A DNA stretch of 64,000 bases, taken from NCBI GenBank assembly GCA_004556165.1, contig SFIR01000003.1, forward strand, positions 31,923-95,922, written 5' to 3'. Origin of the DNA: Clostridiales bacterium. GTDB taxonomy: Bacteria; Bacillota; Clostridia; Christensenellales; CAG-138. The notes below the pieces were generated by a model. That model searched no databases. It was not told the origin of the DNA and worked only from the letters and a program-made list of their open reading frames with translations. Within the stretch, counting starts at the first letter, position 1. Every line of letters begins with the position of its first letter. The position numbers were made by a program, and so were the translations under genes. Shown here piece by piece: positions 17,533 to 24,957 of this stretch.

Positions 17533-18338
17533 AATGTTTCAGCCAATTCCTCCGCAGTAAGAGCATCTGAAGAAGGTAATACACCGTCGTGAACGAGTTG
17601 GTCACGGATGCCGACAACGACAGGGACGTCAAGCCCTATCGAACGAAGCCTTTCGCCCTGCGAGAATACTTCGGTCGGAGTACCTTCGGTTTCAATCAAA
17701 CCGTCATTCAGAACGATAATCCTATCGGCGTCAACTGCTTCTTCCATGTACTGCGTTATCATGATGACGGTAATATCCTTTTCACGGTGCAGATTCCTGA
17801 CGATCTCTATTATCTTCTTTCTGCCGAGGGGATCGAGCATGGCGGTCGCTTCATCGAGTACGAGCACTTCCGGCGAAAGCGCAAGCATGCCGGCAATAGC
17901 GATGCGCTGCTTCTGACCGCCTGAGAGCATATGCGGCGCCGAGCGCGCATAAGGAAGCATGTCAACAGCTTCGAGCGCATCATGCACACGGGTAAGTATT
18001 TCCTCAGTCGGCAGGCCGAGGTTTTCGGGACCGAAACCAACGTCCTCTTCGACGACCGTCGTTACGATTTGATTATCGGGATTCTGGAAAACAACGCCCA
18101 CCTTTTTGCGGATATTGAGGACGTCAGCTTCATCCGCAGTGGACATGCCGTCAACTGTTATGCTGCCTTCATCGGGAATGAGAAGCGCATTGAGCAGTTT
18201 TGCCACGGTGGATTTTCCGCTGCCGTTATGCCCGACTATGGCAACAAAATCACCTTTATTGATTTCAAAGCTGATTCCTTTCAGCGCAGGAGTCTCCGCG
18301 CCGTCGTATGAGTATTTAACTTTTTCAACTTTTATCAT
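17508..18338 (-). CDS. ecfA1: Energy-coupling factor transporter ATPase, first subunit
   Basis: The 276-residue ABC ATPase opens MIKVEKVKYSYDG and has Walker A GHNGSGKSTVAK, Q-loop VFQNPDNQIV, signature LSGGQKQR and Walker B VLVLDEATAMLD. QNPDNQ is typical of EcfA1. ATG 18338 is chosen over an upstream in-frame start because the conserved protein begins here. As first gene it heads ecfA1-ecfA2-ecfT and the 153-residue membrane protein gene. Its N-terminus faces the tRNA-Thr gene across about 230 bases without a further gene. Confidence 0.93.
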   Translation of the reverse strand: MIKVEKVKYSYDGAETPALKGISFEINKGDFVAIVGHNGSGKSTVAKLLNALLIPDEGSITVDGMSTADEADVLNIRKKVGVVFQNPDNQIVTTVVEEDVGFGPENLGLPTEEILTRVHDALEAVDMLPYARSAPHMLSGGQKQRIAIAGMLALSPEVLVLDEATAMLDPLGRKKIIEIVRNLHREKDITVIMITQYMEEAVDADRIIVLNDGLIETEGTPTEVFSQGERLRSIGLDVPVVVGIRDQLVHDGVLPSSDALTAEELAETLCPLLLKN

Positions 18339-18516
18339 CTGTAAGCCTTTCGGAAAGCATACACTACACCGTAATAAACAGCTAATTATAGCAGCAGGTG
18401 TATGGAAAAAGCAAGTATATTCATGAGTGCTCGGGCCTTTTCCGCGGGAAACCACTTAATATAATTTCAGATATGAACCCCGAAAAAAATATAATTAGTA
18501 TATTTTCAAAAAGGGG

Positions 18517-18545
18517 TTGCATTATTCGCAGTTAACCGTTATAAT
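18517..18545 (+). promoter_or_regulatory. Sigma-A promoter of tRNA-Thr
   Basis: TTGCAT (18517-18522), a 17-base spacer and a perfect TATAAT (18540-18545). The tRNA begins 23 bases after the -10 box. Confidence 0.85.
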
Positions 18546-18567
18546 AGCAAACGTTCCGAGCGGTTTT

Positions 18568-18643
18568 GCTGGTGTAGCTCAGTAGGTAGAGCACGTCATT
18601 GGTAATGACGAGGTAGTCAGTTCGAATCTGATCACCAGCTCCA
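18568..18643 (+). tRNA. tRNA-Thr (anticodon GGT)
   Basis: A complete cloverleaf. The acceptor is GCTGGTG/CACCAGC, and the D-arm GCTC...GAGC. The anticodon stem is CGTCA/TGACG with loop TTGGTAA, giving anticodon GGT. The T-arm is GTCAG/CTGAT around TTCGAAT, with discriminator T and an encoded CCA at 18641-18643. It stands alone with its own promoter and terminator. Confidence 0.97.
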
Positions 18644-18679
18644 AAGAGGCGATCAAACTTTGGTCGTCTCTTCTTTTTT
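18644..18679 (+). terminator. Terminator of tRNA-Thr
   Basis: A long stem formed by AAGAGGCGATCA and TGGTCGTCTCTT (G-U pairs allowed) with a small loop, followed by CTTTTTT. It starts directly after the CCA end. Confidence 0.85.
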
Positions 18680-18761
18680 GCCTGAATACTGTCGGTTTTA
18701 TTGAGAAAAATGCACCGGCGGACATTTCGCTCGCCGGTGCTCGGTTATGTTAATTTAGTAA

Positions 18762-19871
18762 TCACTTCTTCTGCTCCTTGGGAAAGGGAAGCTCGACCGT
18801 GAAGATGACGAGCCCTTCGGGAGTGTTTCCGGCATGTATGCTTCCGTTATGCAGCTGCACAATCTTTTTAACAAGAGCAAGCCCGAGACCGTTGCCCTCG
18901 GACCGATGCGAGGTATCCCCCTGGTAGAATTTATCGAAAATATGCTCCATTGCTTCATCGGTAATGGGCTGACCGCTGTTTGATATTTCAAATATGAGCA
19001 TACCTTCTCGTTCTGCAAGGCTGATTCCAACGGTGCCTCCGTGCGGACTGAATTTAACGGCATTGTCGATAAGGTTAGTGAAGACGTGATTCATCAGCGA
19101 TTCGGCAGCAGTAAACTCAATACTGTCCATATCAATATCAAATTCAATATCCTTTTCAGTCCACTTGGGTTCAAGTGAAAGCAGGTTCTGCCTTATCTGT
19201 TCGTCAATGCGATATGTATTCTTTGAAACGGTAATATTCTCGCTCTCGATTTTAGACATCATCAGGATATTTGCAACGAGCGTGGAAAGGCGCTTGCTTC
19301 CGTCTATGATACGGTCGGTGTACTCGTGGCGTTCCTCATCGGTCAGGCTGTCGTCCTGCAGCAGTACGGCATAACCCTCTATTGCACTTAGCGGTGTCTT
19401 TATCTCATGAGATACGTTGGATACGAAATCATTGCGCAGCGTCTCAACGGTGCTGAGCTCATGAGCCATGTGATTGAAGGTTGCGTTGATCCTCCGCACG
19501 AATAAGGGGGATAAATGCTCATTCAGACGTACCGAAAAATCTCCCTGTGAGACCTGCTTCATGGCTCGGCTGAGTTCATTTATAGGACGAAGCACATGTT
19601 TTGACACAAAAATAGTAATAATTGTGCCTATTATGATGCTTGAGACGATCATCAGGACGATTAGCACGGGCATTTCAATGCGTAAACGCCCGATAACTCC
19701 CAAAGCCATTGCGATATATGCAAGTATGCCCACCAAAAGCGTACTTCCGGCGAGTACGATGAAAACTACGAGCGAAAAATACCACCTAAGGCCGCTTTCA
19801 ACCTTGGCATTAAAGTCCGCTGCAATGTCGGCATAAGTTTCCTTGGGCTTCTTTTTATTCGATTTACGCAT
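18762..19871 (-). CDS. Membrane sensor histidine kinase
   Basis: The 369-residue kinase has two transmembrane segments (about residues 32-58 and 67-90) with almost no extracytoplasmic loop, so it probably senses within the membrane or through a partner. A HAMP domain follows (about 88-140), then HisKA with FVSNVSHEIKTPLSAIEGY (phospho-acceptor His155). The HATPase domain has an N box, DKFYQGD and GLGLALVKK. Its start overlaps the regulator stop by eight bases, so the two form one transcription unit. The stimulus cannot be inferred. Confidence 0.92.
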   Translation of the reverse strand: MRKSNKKKPKETYADIAADFNAKVESGLRWYFSLVVFIVLAGSTLLVGILAYIAMALGVIGRLRIEMPVLIVLMIVSSIIIGTIITIFVSKHVLRPINELSRAMKQVSQGDFSVRLNEHLSPLFVRRINATFNHMAHELSTVETLRNDFVSNVSHEIKTPLSAIEGYAVLLQDDSLTDEERHEYTDRIIDGSKRLSTLVANILMMSKIESENITVSKNTYRIDEQIRQNLLSLEPKWTEKDIEFDIDMDSIEFTAAESLMNHVFTNLIDNAVKFSPHGGTVGISLAEREGMLIFEISNSGQPITDEAMEHIFDKFYQGDTSHRSEGNGLGLALVKKIVQLHNGSIHAGNTPEGLVIFTVELPFPKEQKK

Positions 19872-20541
19872 GGTGCTTGACCGCCTTATATCCGAGGCCT
19901 CGTATGGTTACTATTTCAAAATCCTCATTATCCCTGAACCTTTCGCGAAGACGGTTGATATGCACATCAACGGTGCGCGGTTCGGTCTCGCTGTCAAGCC
20001 CCCAGATATCATCCATAAGCTGCTGACGGGTGAAGATTCGGCCGGGATATGAGGTAAGCTTATAGAGCAGCATGAATTCCTTCTGAGGAATGACCATGCT
20101 CTTGCCGTTATAGCTCACGGTCATGGAATCGTATTCAAGAACGGTATTTCCGATGACCTGCCTGCGGTCGCTGATCATCTTGGCACGCCTGAGCAGTGCG
20201 CCGACGCGCAAAACCATCTCATTGACGTTGATGGGCTTGACCATATAGTCATCGGTACCGGAACTGAAGCCGCGCTGCATATCATAGAATGAATCCTTTG
20301 CTGTGATAATAAGCACGGGTATGGTTATTCCGCTTTCGCGCAGGGTAGAGATAAGCTCGTACCCATCCATATTTGGCATCATTATATCGGAAATGATAAG
20401 ATCAATGTATTCTTTATCCAGAACATCGAGCGCCTGCTTACCGTCGGATACACAGATGGGCTGGTACCCGTTCATTGTCAGCACACGGCGGAACAACTGA
20501 CAAAGCTCTTTATCATCTTCCGCGATCAGTATCTTAAACAT
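19864..20541 (-). CDS. OmpR/PhoB-family response regulator
   Basis: This 225-residue regulator has a receiver domain with the acidic pocket AEDD, phospho-acceptor Asp52 in LIISDIMMPNMDGYE, and switch Lys in VKPIN. A winged-helix OmpR-type DNA-binding domain (about residues 130-220) contains TVDVHINRLRERF. It is the first gene of the pair with the histidine kinase. A perfect tandem repeat just upstream (20590-20611) is a plausible autoregulatory site for an OmpR-type dimer. Confidence 0.93.
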   Translation of the reverse strand: MFKILIAEDDKELCQLFRRVLTMNGYQPICVSDGKQALDVLDKEYIDLIISDIMMPNMDGYELISTLRESGITIPVLIITAKDSFYDMQRGFSSGTDDYMVKPINVNEMVLRVGALLRRAKMISDRRQVIGNTVLEYDSMTVSYNGKSMVIPQKEFMLLYKLTSYPGRIFTRQQLMDDIWGLDSETEPRTVDVHINRLRERFRDNEDFEIVTIRGLGYKAVKHHA

Positions 20542-20589
20542 CTTTATCTCCTCCGGATGAATTTGATTGATGCTATATTAGTATTAAAA

Positions 20590-20611
20590 CATCAATTCAA
20601 CATCAATTCAA
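20590..20611. promoter_or_regulatory. Tandem direct repeat, candidate response-regulator operator
   Basis: CATCAATTCAA occurs twice, back to back, with an 11-bp period matching one helical turn. OmpR-family regulators typically bind such tandem half-sites. On the minus strand the repeat overlaps a possible -35 region (TTGAAT) about 50-70 bases before the regulator ATG. Function is inferred. Confidence 0.45.
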
Positions 20612-20754
20612 GCAGTATTTCGAAAGTTTTCGTAATAATTATTAAGCAGAAACAAAATATATCAAAATTTTAATAATTGTTGATATTGAGTTAACACAAT
20701 GAAGAAACGGGAATAATAAAATGCAGATAATTGCAAGGGGAGGAGGAAAAAACA

Positions 20755-21576
20755 ATGGCACAAACGATTGACGAAAAACGAAAGCCTTCCGGAAACGGTC
20801 TTAAATATGACAGTGCCGTACTTATCGGATGCGAGATGTTCCTTCTTGTAACGATTATTTGGATGCTTGCTTCACCGCTTTCGGGCGGAGAAAAGTTCGG
20901 CAACATTATGCTCTGCCTTATGACCTCTGTGCTGCTCGTAACACCGTGGGTGTTTGAAAAGACGAGCAAAATGAATCTGCCCGCACTGCTGAAAGTACTG
21001 TTCATTTTCCTTATTATCGGCGGTCCGGTTCTCGGTAAGATCTATAAATTCTATTATAGATTTTCACTGTGGGATAAGCTGCTGCATACGAGTTCGGGTT
21101 TCCTTTTTGCTGTTATCGGAGCGATGATACCGCAGCTTCTCGATAAAGAGAATGCTTCACACTCCTTCGCGCTTGAGCTCGCCTGCGCTATGTGCTTCAC
21201 CCTTGCCATTGCTGCGGTATGGGAGTTTTTTGAATTCTCAATGGATAAGTTTTTCGGAATGGATATGCAGCAGGATACTTTGCTTACCGGTATAAATTCC
21301 TATCTTCTCGGCAGCGGAACCGGCGTGCTCGGGAGCATTGAAAATATCGAAAGCGTGACAATAAACGGAATTGATACAGGCATGGCAGGCTATATTGATA
21401 TCGGCCTTATAGATACCATGGGCGATATGCTCGTCTGCACGGTAGGCGGAATTCTGTATTGCGTCCTGAGAGTGCTCTGCAAAAAAGGAAAGAAAGTTGC
21501 TGCTTGGCTTTCAAAACTGCTTCCGAGTATGATGACATCACAGCAGGAAGGGCTTGCTTCTTCGGAAACAAAATAG
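20755..21576 (+). CDS. DUF2238-like polytopic membrane protein
   Basis: The 273-residue protein has about six hydrophobic segments. It carries short conserved polar motifs within or near them: DKLLHTSSGFL, VWEFFEFSMD and DTMGDMLVCTVGG. This pattern resembles the DUF2238 (YjdF-type) membrane family, whose function is unknown. ATG 20755 follows a strong GGGGAGGAGG. It is transcribed divergently from the two-component system, so regulation by that system is possible but only by position. It is followed by its own terminator. Confidence 0.6.
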   Translation: MAQTIDEKRKPSGNGLKYDSAVLIGCEMFLLVTIIWMLASPLSGGEKFGNIMLCLMTSVLLVTPWVFEKTSKMNLPALLKVLFIFLIIGGPVLGKIYKFYYRFSLWDKLLHTSSGFLFAVIGAMIPQLLDKENASHSFALELACAMCFTLAIAAVWEFFEFSMDKFFGMDMQQDTLLTGINSYLLGSGTGVLGSIENIESVTINGIDTGMAGYIDIGLIDTMGDMLVCTVGGILYCVLRVLCKKGKKVAAWLSKLLPSMMTSQQEGLASSETK

Positions 21577-21600
21577 TCCAACGGAATATGTATAATATGA

Positions 21601-21638
21601 GAAACGATAACGGCTATGTTCGATATCGTTTCTTTGTT
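21601..21638 (+). terminator. Terminator after the DUF2238-like gene
   Basis: GAAACGATA (21601-21609) pairs with TATCGTTTC (21624-21632) and is followed by a T-rich tail (TTTGTTTG). Confidence 0.75.
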
Positions 21639-21731
21639 TGATTCTGGATTATGGCAAAAATTGTCAAAAATACTTGACAATCTATTATTTGAAGGATATC
21701 ATATAGACATTAACCTGATAGGAGGTATGTA

Positions 21732-22442
21732 ATGCTTAACTTAAGAAAGTTCTGTGCCGAATTTCTTGGCACCTTGCTGCTCGTATTCTTCGGCTGCGGA
21801 GTAGCAATGACGGTAGGCTATGCCGGTACTCTTGTCAATGTTGCGATTGCATTGGCATTCGGCCTTTCGATCATTGCCATTGCTGCTATGATCGGCGATA
21901 TCTCCGGCTGCCATATTAACCCTGCCGTGTCCCTCGGTATGCTCATTGACGGCAGAATGAAGTTCAGCGAATTCATTTATTACGTTGTCGCTCAGTTCCT
22001 CGGCGGTATTGCAGGCGCAGGCGTGCTTGCGCTTATCAAGAGAAATGATTTCGAAAGCCTCCTTGGAAGCAATGCTTTTGCGGCAGCAACCGAAACGGGC
22101 GTTCACATGCTCGGAGCATTCGTGATTGAGGTGATACTGACATTTGCTTTCGTTTTCGTGGTACTTGCAATTACCAAGAAAGCCGAAAACGGAAAGATTT
22201 CATCATTTGTTATTGGCCTGTCTCTGACCCTTGTTCACCTCATGGGCATCCCCTATACGGGCACGTCGGTGAACCCTGCCCGCAGCTTCGGCCCTGCACT
22301 TATGTGCCTGTTCCGCGGAAATGCGGTACCGATCCAGCAGGTTTGGCTGTTCATAGCTGCTCCGCTTGTCGGTGCAGCTCTTGCGGCACTCGTTTACCGC
22401 TTCTTCTACTGCGATAAATGCTGCTGCAAAAAATGCAGGTGA
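21732..22442 (+). CDS. MIP family aquaporin / channel protein
   Basis: The 236-residue protein has six membrane segments and both NPA loops: HINPAVSLG in the first half and SVNPARSFGPAL in the second. The Arg after the second NPA belongs to the selectivity filter. Its size and the lack of glycerol-facilitator insertions favour a water-channel (AqpZ-like) protein over GlpF. The C-terminus has a cysteine cluster (CDKCCCKKCR), which is unusual and may bind metal. AGGAGG precedes the ATG by a normal spacing. Confidence 0.9.
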   Translation: MLNLRKFCAEFLGTLLLVFFGCGVAMTVGYAGTLVNVAIALAFGLSIIAIAAMIGDISGCHINPAVSLGMLIDGRMKFSEFIYYVVAQFLGGIAGAGVLALIKRNDFESLLGSNAFAAATETGVHMLGAFVIEVILTFAFVFVVLAITKKAENGKISSFVIGLSLTLVHLMGIPYTGTSVNPARSFGPALMCLFRGNAVPIQQVWLFIAAPLVGAALAALVYRFFYCDKCCCKKCR

Positions 22443-22476
22443 AGCCGATAAAGAGAATATATGCAGTATAATCATC

Positions 22477-22603
22477 AGGCTCTGCCCCAATAGGCTGCGG
22501 TAAATAACCGCATTTCGCCGCAGTAAGAGCCGGTGAAAGCCACTGCCCGAATAGAGAGGAATGCCCGAAAGAGTTTGCTGCTGTTCGGGCATTTCCTGTG
22601 CAG
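22477..22603 (+). ncRNA. Candidate structured leader RNA of unknown class
   Basis: GGCTCT pairs with AGAGCC, enclosing a CTGCGG/CCGCAG helix. The sequence GGTGAAAGCCACTGCCCGAA follows, which resembles one internal segment of cobalamin riboswitches, but the upstream core and the 3' B12 box are missing. A hairpin AATGCCCGAA...TTCGGGCATT comes next. It lies between the aquaporin and the toroid-fold gene. It may be a remnant riboswitch, another structured RNA, or the aquaporin terminator region. Confidence 0.3.
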
Positions 22604-22683
22604 TTGATAGAATTTTTATAACTTTTCGATATAATTCATTCAATAAAAAGCGAGATAAATCGGAGCCTTTGGAGGAGACAGCG

Positions 22684-23586
22684 ATGAATATAGAAAATGC
22701 CCGAAAGTTTGTTTACCGGAATGCCCGACCTTTGGATTTGGCAAGGTGGCAGTTTTTGTTTGAAAATGGAAGCAGAGAAAGCGTTTTGAAGGCTCTTGCT
22801 GCTTATCAAAACATGGATGGCGGCTTCGGCCATGCGCTGGAAGCAGATTCGTGGAATACGGAGTCATCGCCGATGCAGACATGGGCGGCAACCGAGATAA
22901 TCCGAGAAATCCATTTGGATGAAAGAGAGCATCCGATCATTCAGAGCATACTCGGGTATCTGGAGAATACGAAGTATTTCGATGGGCATAGCTGGAATAA
23001 TACAGTGCCTTCAAACGACCGATACCCTCATGCACCGTGGTGGAGTTACGTCCCGGCGAAGGAGATCAATTATAATCCGACGGCATCATTGACCGGGTTT
23101 ATTCTACGCTACGCAAATCCGGAAAGCGAAATATACAGAACGGCCCAACGCCTTTTGAAAGAAGCGTATGCTTATTTCAAGGAAAACTGCCCAATGGAAT
23201 CAATGCACACTGCATCCTGTTTTGCAGAACTGTATGAGGATTTATCCGAATGCGAAATGGCGGCAATAGATATGAAAGAATTCGAAAGCCTGCTGAGGGT
23301 ACAGATAAGGCATGTTCTGACGATGAATACTTCGGCATGGGCTGAGGAATATGTGTGCAAGCCGTCGCTGTTCATTCATTCCAAATGCAGCCGTTTCTAT
23401 GAAGAAAACAGAGAGCTATGCGATTTTGAATGCCGCTTTATTTCCGAAACACAGAATTCGGATGGAACATGGGATGTCACTTGGGATTGGGGCTGCTATC
23501 CGGAGCAATGGCATATCAGCAAGAATTGGTGGAAATCGGATATTATCGTGAATAATATGAAATTCTACCGGAGCATGCAAGGATGA
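22684..23586 (+). CDS. Alpha/alpha-toroid protein of the terpene cyclase / prenyltransferase-like superfamily
   Basis: The 300-residue protein has repeated motifs AYQNMDGGFGHALEAD and ETQNSDGTWDVTWDWG, which resemble the QW repeats of squalene cyclase-like toroids. An HSWNN segment is also present. No DXDD protonation motif is visible, so terpene cyclase activity is doubtful; many such clostridial proteins are uncharacterised. ATG 22684 is preceded by GGAGGAGA. It stands alone between the candidate structured RNA and the convergent hemW-lepA operon. Confidence 0.55.
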   Translation: MNIENARKFVYRNARPLDLARWQFLFENGSRESVLKALAAYQNMDGGFGHALEADSWNTESSPMQTWAATEIIREIHLDEREHPIIQSILGYLENTKYFDGHSWNNTVPSNDRYPHAPWWSYVPAKEINYNPTASLTGFILRYANPESEIYRTAQRLLKEAYAYFKENCPMESMHTASCFAELYEDLSECEMAAIDMKEFESLLRVQIRHVLTMNTSAWAEEYVCKPSLFIHSKCSRFYEENRELCDFECRFISETQNSDGTWDVTWDWGCYPEQWHISKNWWKSDIIVNNMKFYRSMQG

Positions 23587-23744
23587 ATTCCTGCTTGTCG
23601 TTTCCCCTGCAAAGCCTGCATGGAATATACGGCGCAATTCTCTGCTCTCCTATCGGGAGTATCAGCCGCTGTTCAATACGGATTTGCCGATTGGGAATGG
23701 CTTTGAAGCATCCTTCGCTGCCGAAAGGCTAAAAGTATAGGTAA

Positions 23745-23775
23745 ATCCTCCGCACTAAAAAACCATGCGGAGGAT
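23745..23775. terminator. Hairpin between converging genes
   Basis: Perfect 10-bp arms ATCCTCCGCA / TGCGGAGGAT with an 11-base A-rich loop, located between the toroid gene and hemW. It lacks a clear U-tract, so terminator function is probable but not certain. Nothing else in 23587-23820 can be supported as a gene. Confidence 0.5.
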
Positions 23776-23820
23776 CATCTTCTTTACGGACAAAGCTCGA
23801 AATGACGGGGCTTTTATCCA

Positions 23821-24957
23821 TCACATAAATTTCAACAGCACTTCGTTCTGAAAATCCATGCCTTTCGGGGTCAGCTTCATATGCGTTTCCGTGACCTCCA
23901 TATTGCCTTCGAGCACCGCTTCACTGACGGCGGAAGCGTAATTGGTGACCGGGTCGATATCGAACCTATCCATAAATGCCTGACGGCTCACGCCCTCGAC
24001 CTTGCGAAGACCGACCATTATCGTTTCAAACATTTCCTCCTCACGGTCAACCTCTTCTGTATCGGAAACGGGGAGCTTGCTGTTTGCGGATAACATGACG
24101 TATTCGGACAGCTGATCCTTATTCGCCCATCTGATCCATTTGCCTTTGAAACGCATTGCGGAGTGGGCATTGAGGCCAAGCCCGAGGTATTCTCCGTTCG
24201 CCCAGTAGTTGAGGTTATGCTTGCATTCGTATGTGGGTTTTGAGAAATTACTGATCTCGTACCGCTTGTAGCCAAGTTCGCCGAGAAGCGCAAAGCCTGC
24301 ATCCTCCATATCGGCAACCTCGTCCTCATCCGGGAGAATAACTATTCCGTTTTTAACATCATCATACAGAGGAGTACCCTCCTCAAGTATGAGCGCATAT
24401 GAGGAGATATGCTCGGCGCCAAGATCCGAAGCAAGCCTTATCGAATCAAGATATGAGGCAACATCCTGCTTCGGAAGTCCGTGCATAAGGTCGATATTTA
24501 TATTCCTGAAGCCTGCTTTGCGCGCTTCGGAAAATGCTTTCAGGAAGGTCTCGCGGTCGTGAACTCTGCCGATAGCGCGGAGAACTTCGTTATCCGCGCT
24601 CTGAAGCCCGATGGAGAGCCTGTTGATGCCTGCAAGGAGGTATTCTTCGAGCTTTTCGCGCGTCAGCGATTCGGGGTTCGCTTCAATGGTGAATTCGGCA
24701 TTGGGACGTATGGTAAAATTCTTTCGCAGCTCAGCTATCATTGCGGTGACGGTGCCGTGGGGCAATATGCTCGGAGTGCCTCCGCCTATGAAAACGGTAT
24801 CAAAAACCCTGTCGGAAACAAGATTCTTATATGTCCGTATCTCACTTATCAGCGCAGCAATGTATGCGGTATAGTCAATGCTTCCGCCGAAGCTGACAAA
24901 ATCACAATACCTGCATTTCTTTTTGCAAAAGGGGATATGTATGTATAGTCCGGGCAT
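23821..24957 (-). CDS. hemW: HemW-like radical SAM protein (heme chaperone family)
   Basis: The 378-residue protein opens MPGLYIHIPFCKKKCRYCDF with the radical SAM CX3CX2C triad (Cys11, Cys15, Cys18). It contains GGGTPSIL and the HemW C-terminal domain with RRK/YEISNF features. HemW is related to the anaerobic coproporphyrinogen oxidase HemN but acts as a heme-trafficking chaperone. Its ATG overlaps the lepA stop (TGATG), a lepA-hemW order that is very common in Firmicutes. Confidence 0.92.
   Translation of the reverse strand: MPGLYIHIPFCKKKCRYCDFVSFGGSIDYTAYIAALISEIRTYKNLVSDRVFDTVFIGGGTPSILPHGTVTAMIAELRKNFTIRPNAEFTIEANPESLTREKLEEYLLAGINRLSIGLQSADNEVLRAIGRVHDRETFLKAFSEARKAGFRNINIDLMHGLPKQDVASYLDSIRLASDLGAEHISSYALILEEGTPLYDDVKNGIVILPDEDEVADMEDAGFALLGELGYKRYEISNFSKPTYECKHNLNYWANGEYLGLGLNAHSAMRFKGKWIRWANKDQLSEYVMLSANSKLPVSDTEEVDREEEMFETIMVGLRKVEGVSRQAFMDRFDIDPVTNYASAVSEAVLEGNMEVTETHMKLTPKGMDFQNEVLLKFM

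Noticed and set aside
22477..22603. Complete cobalamin riboswitch
   Set aside because: Only one internal block resembles it; the upstream core and the B12 box with its closing helix are not found.
23590..23740. Short open stretches in two frames after the toroid gene, looking like remnants of a coding sequence
   Set aside because: No start, no ribosome binding site, frames overlap and neither product could be recognised.
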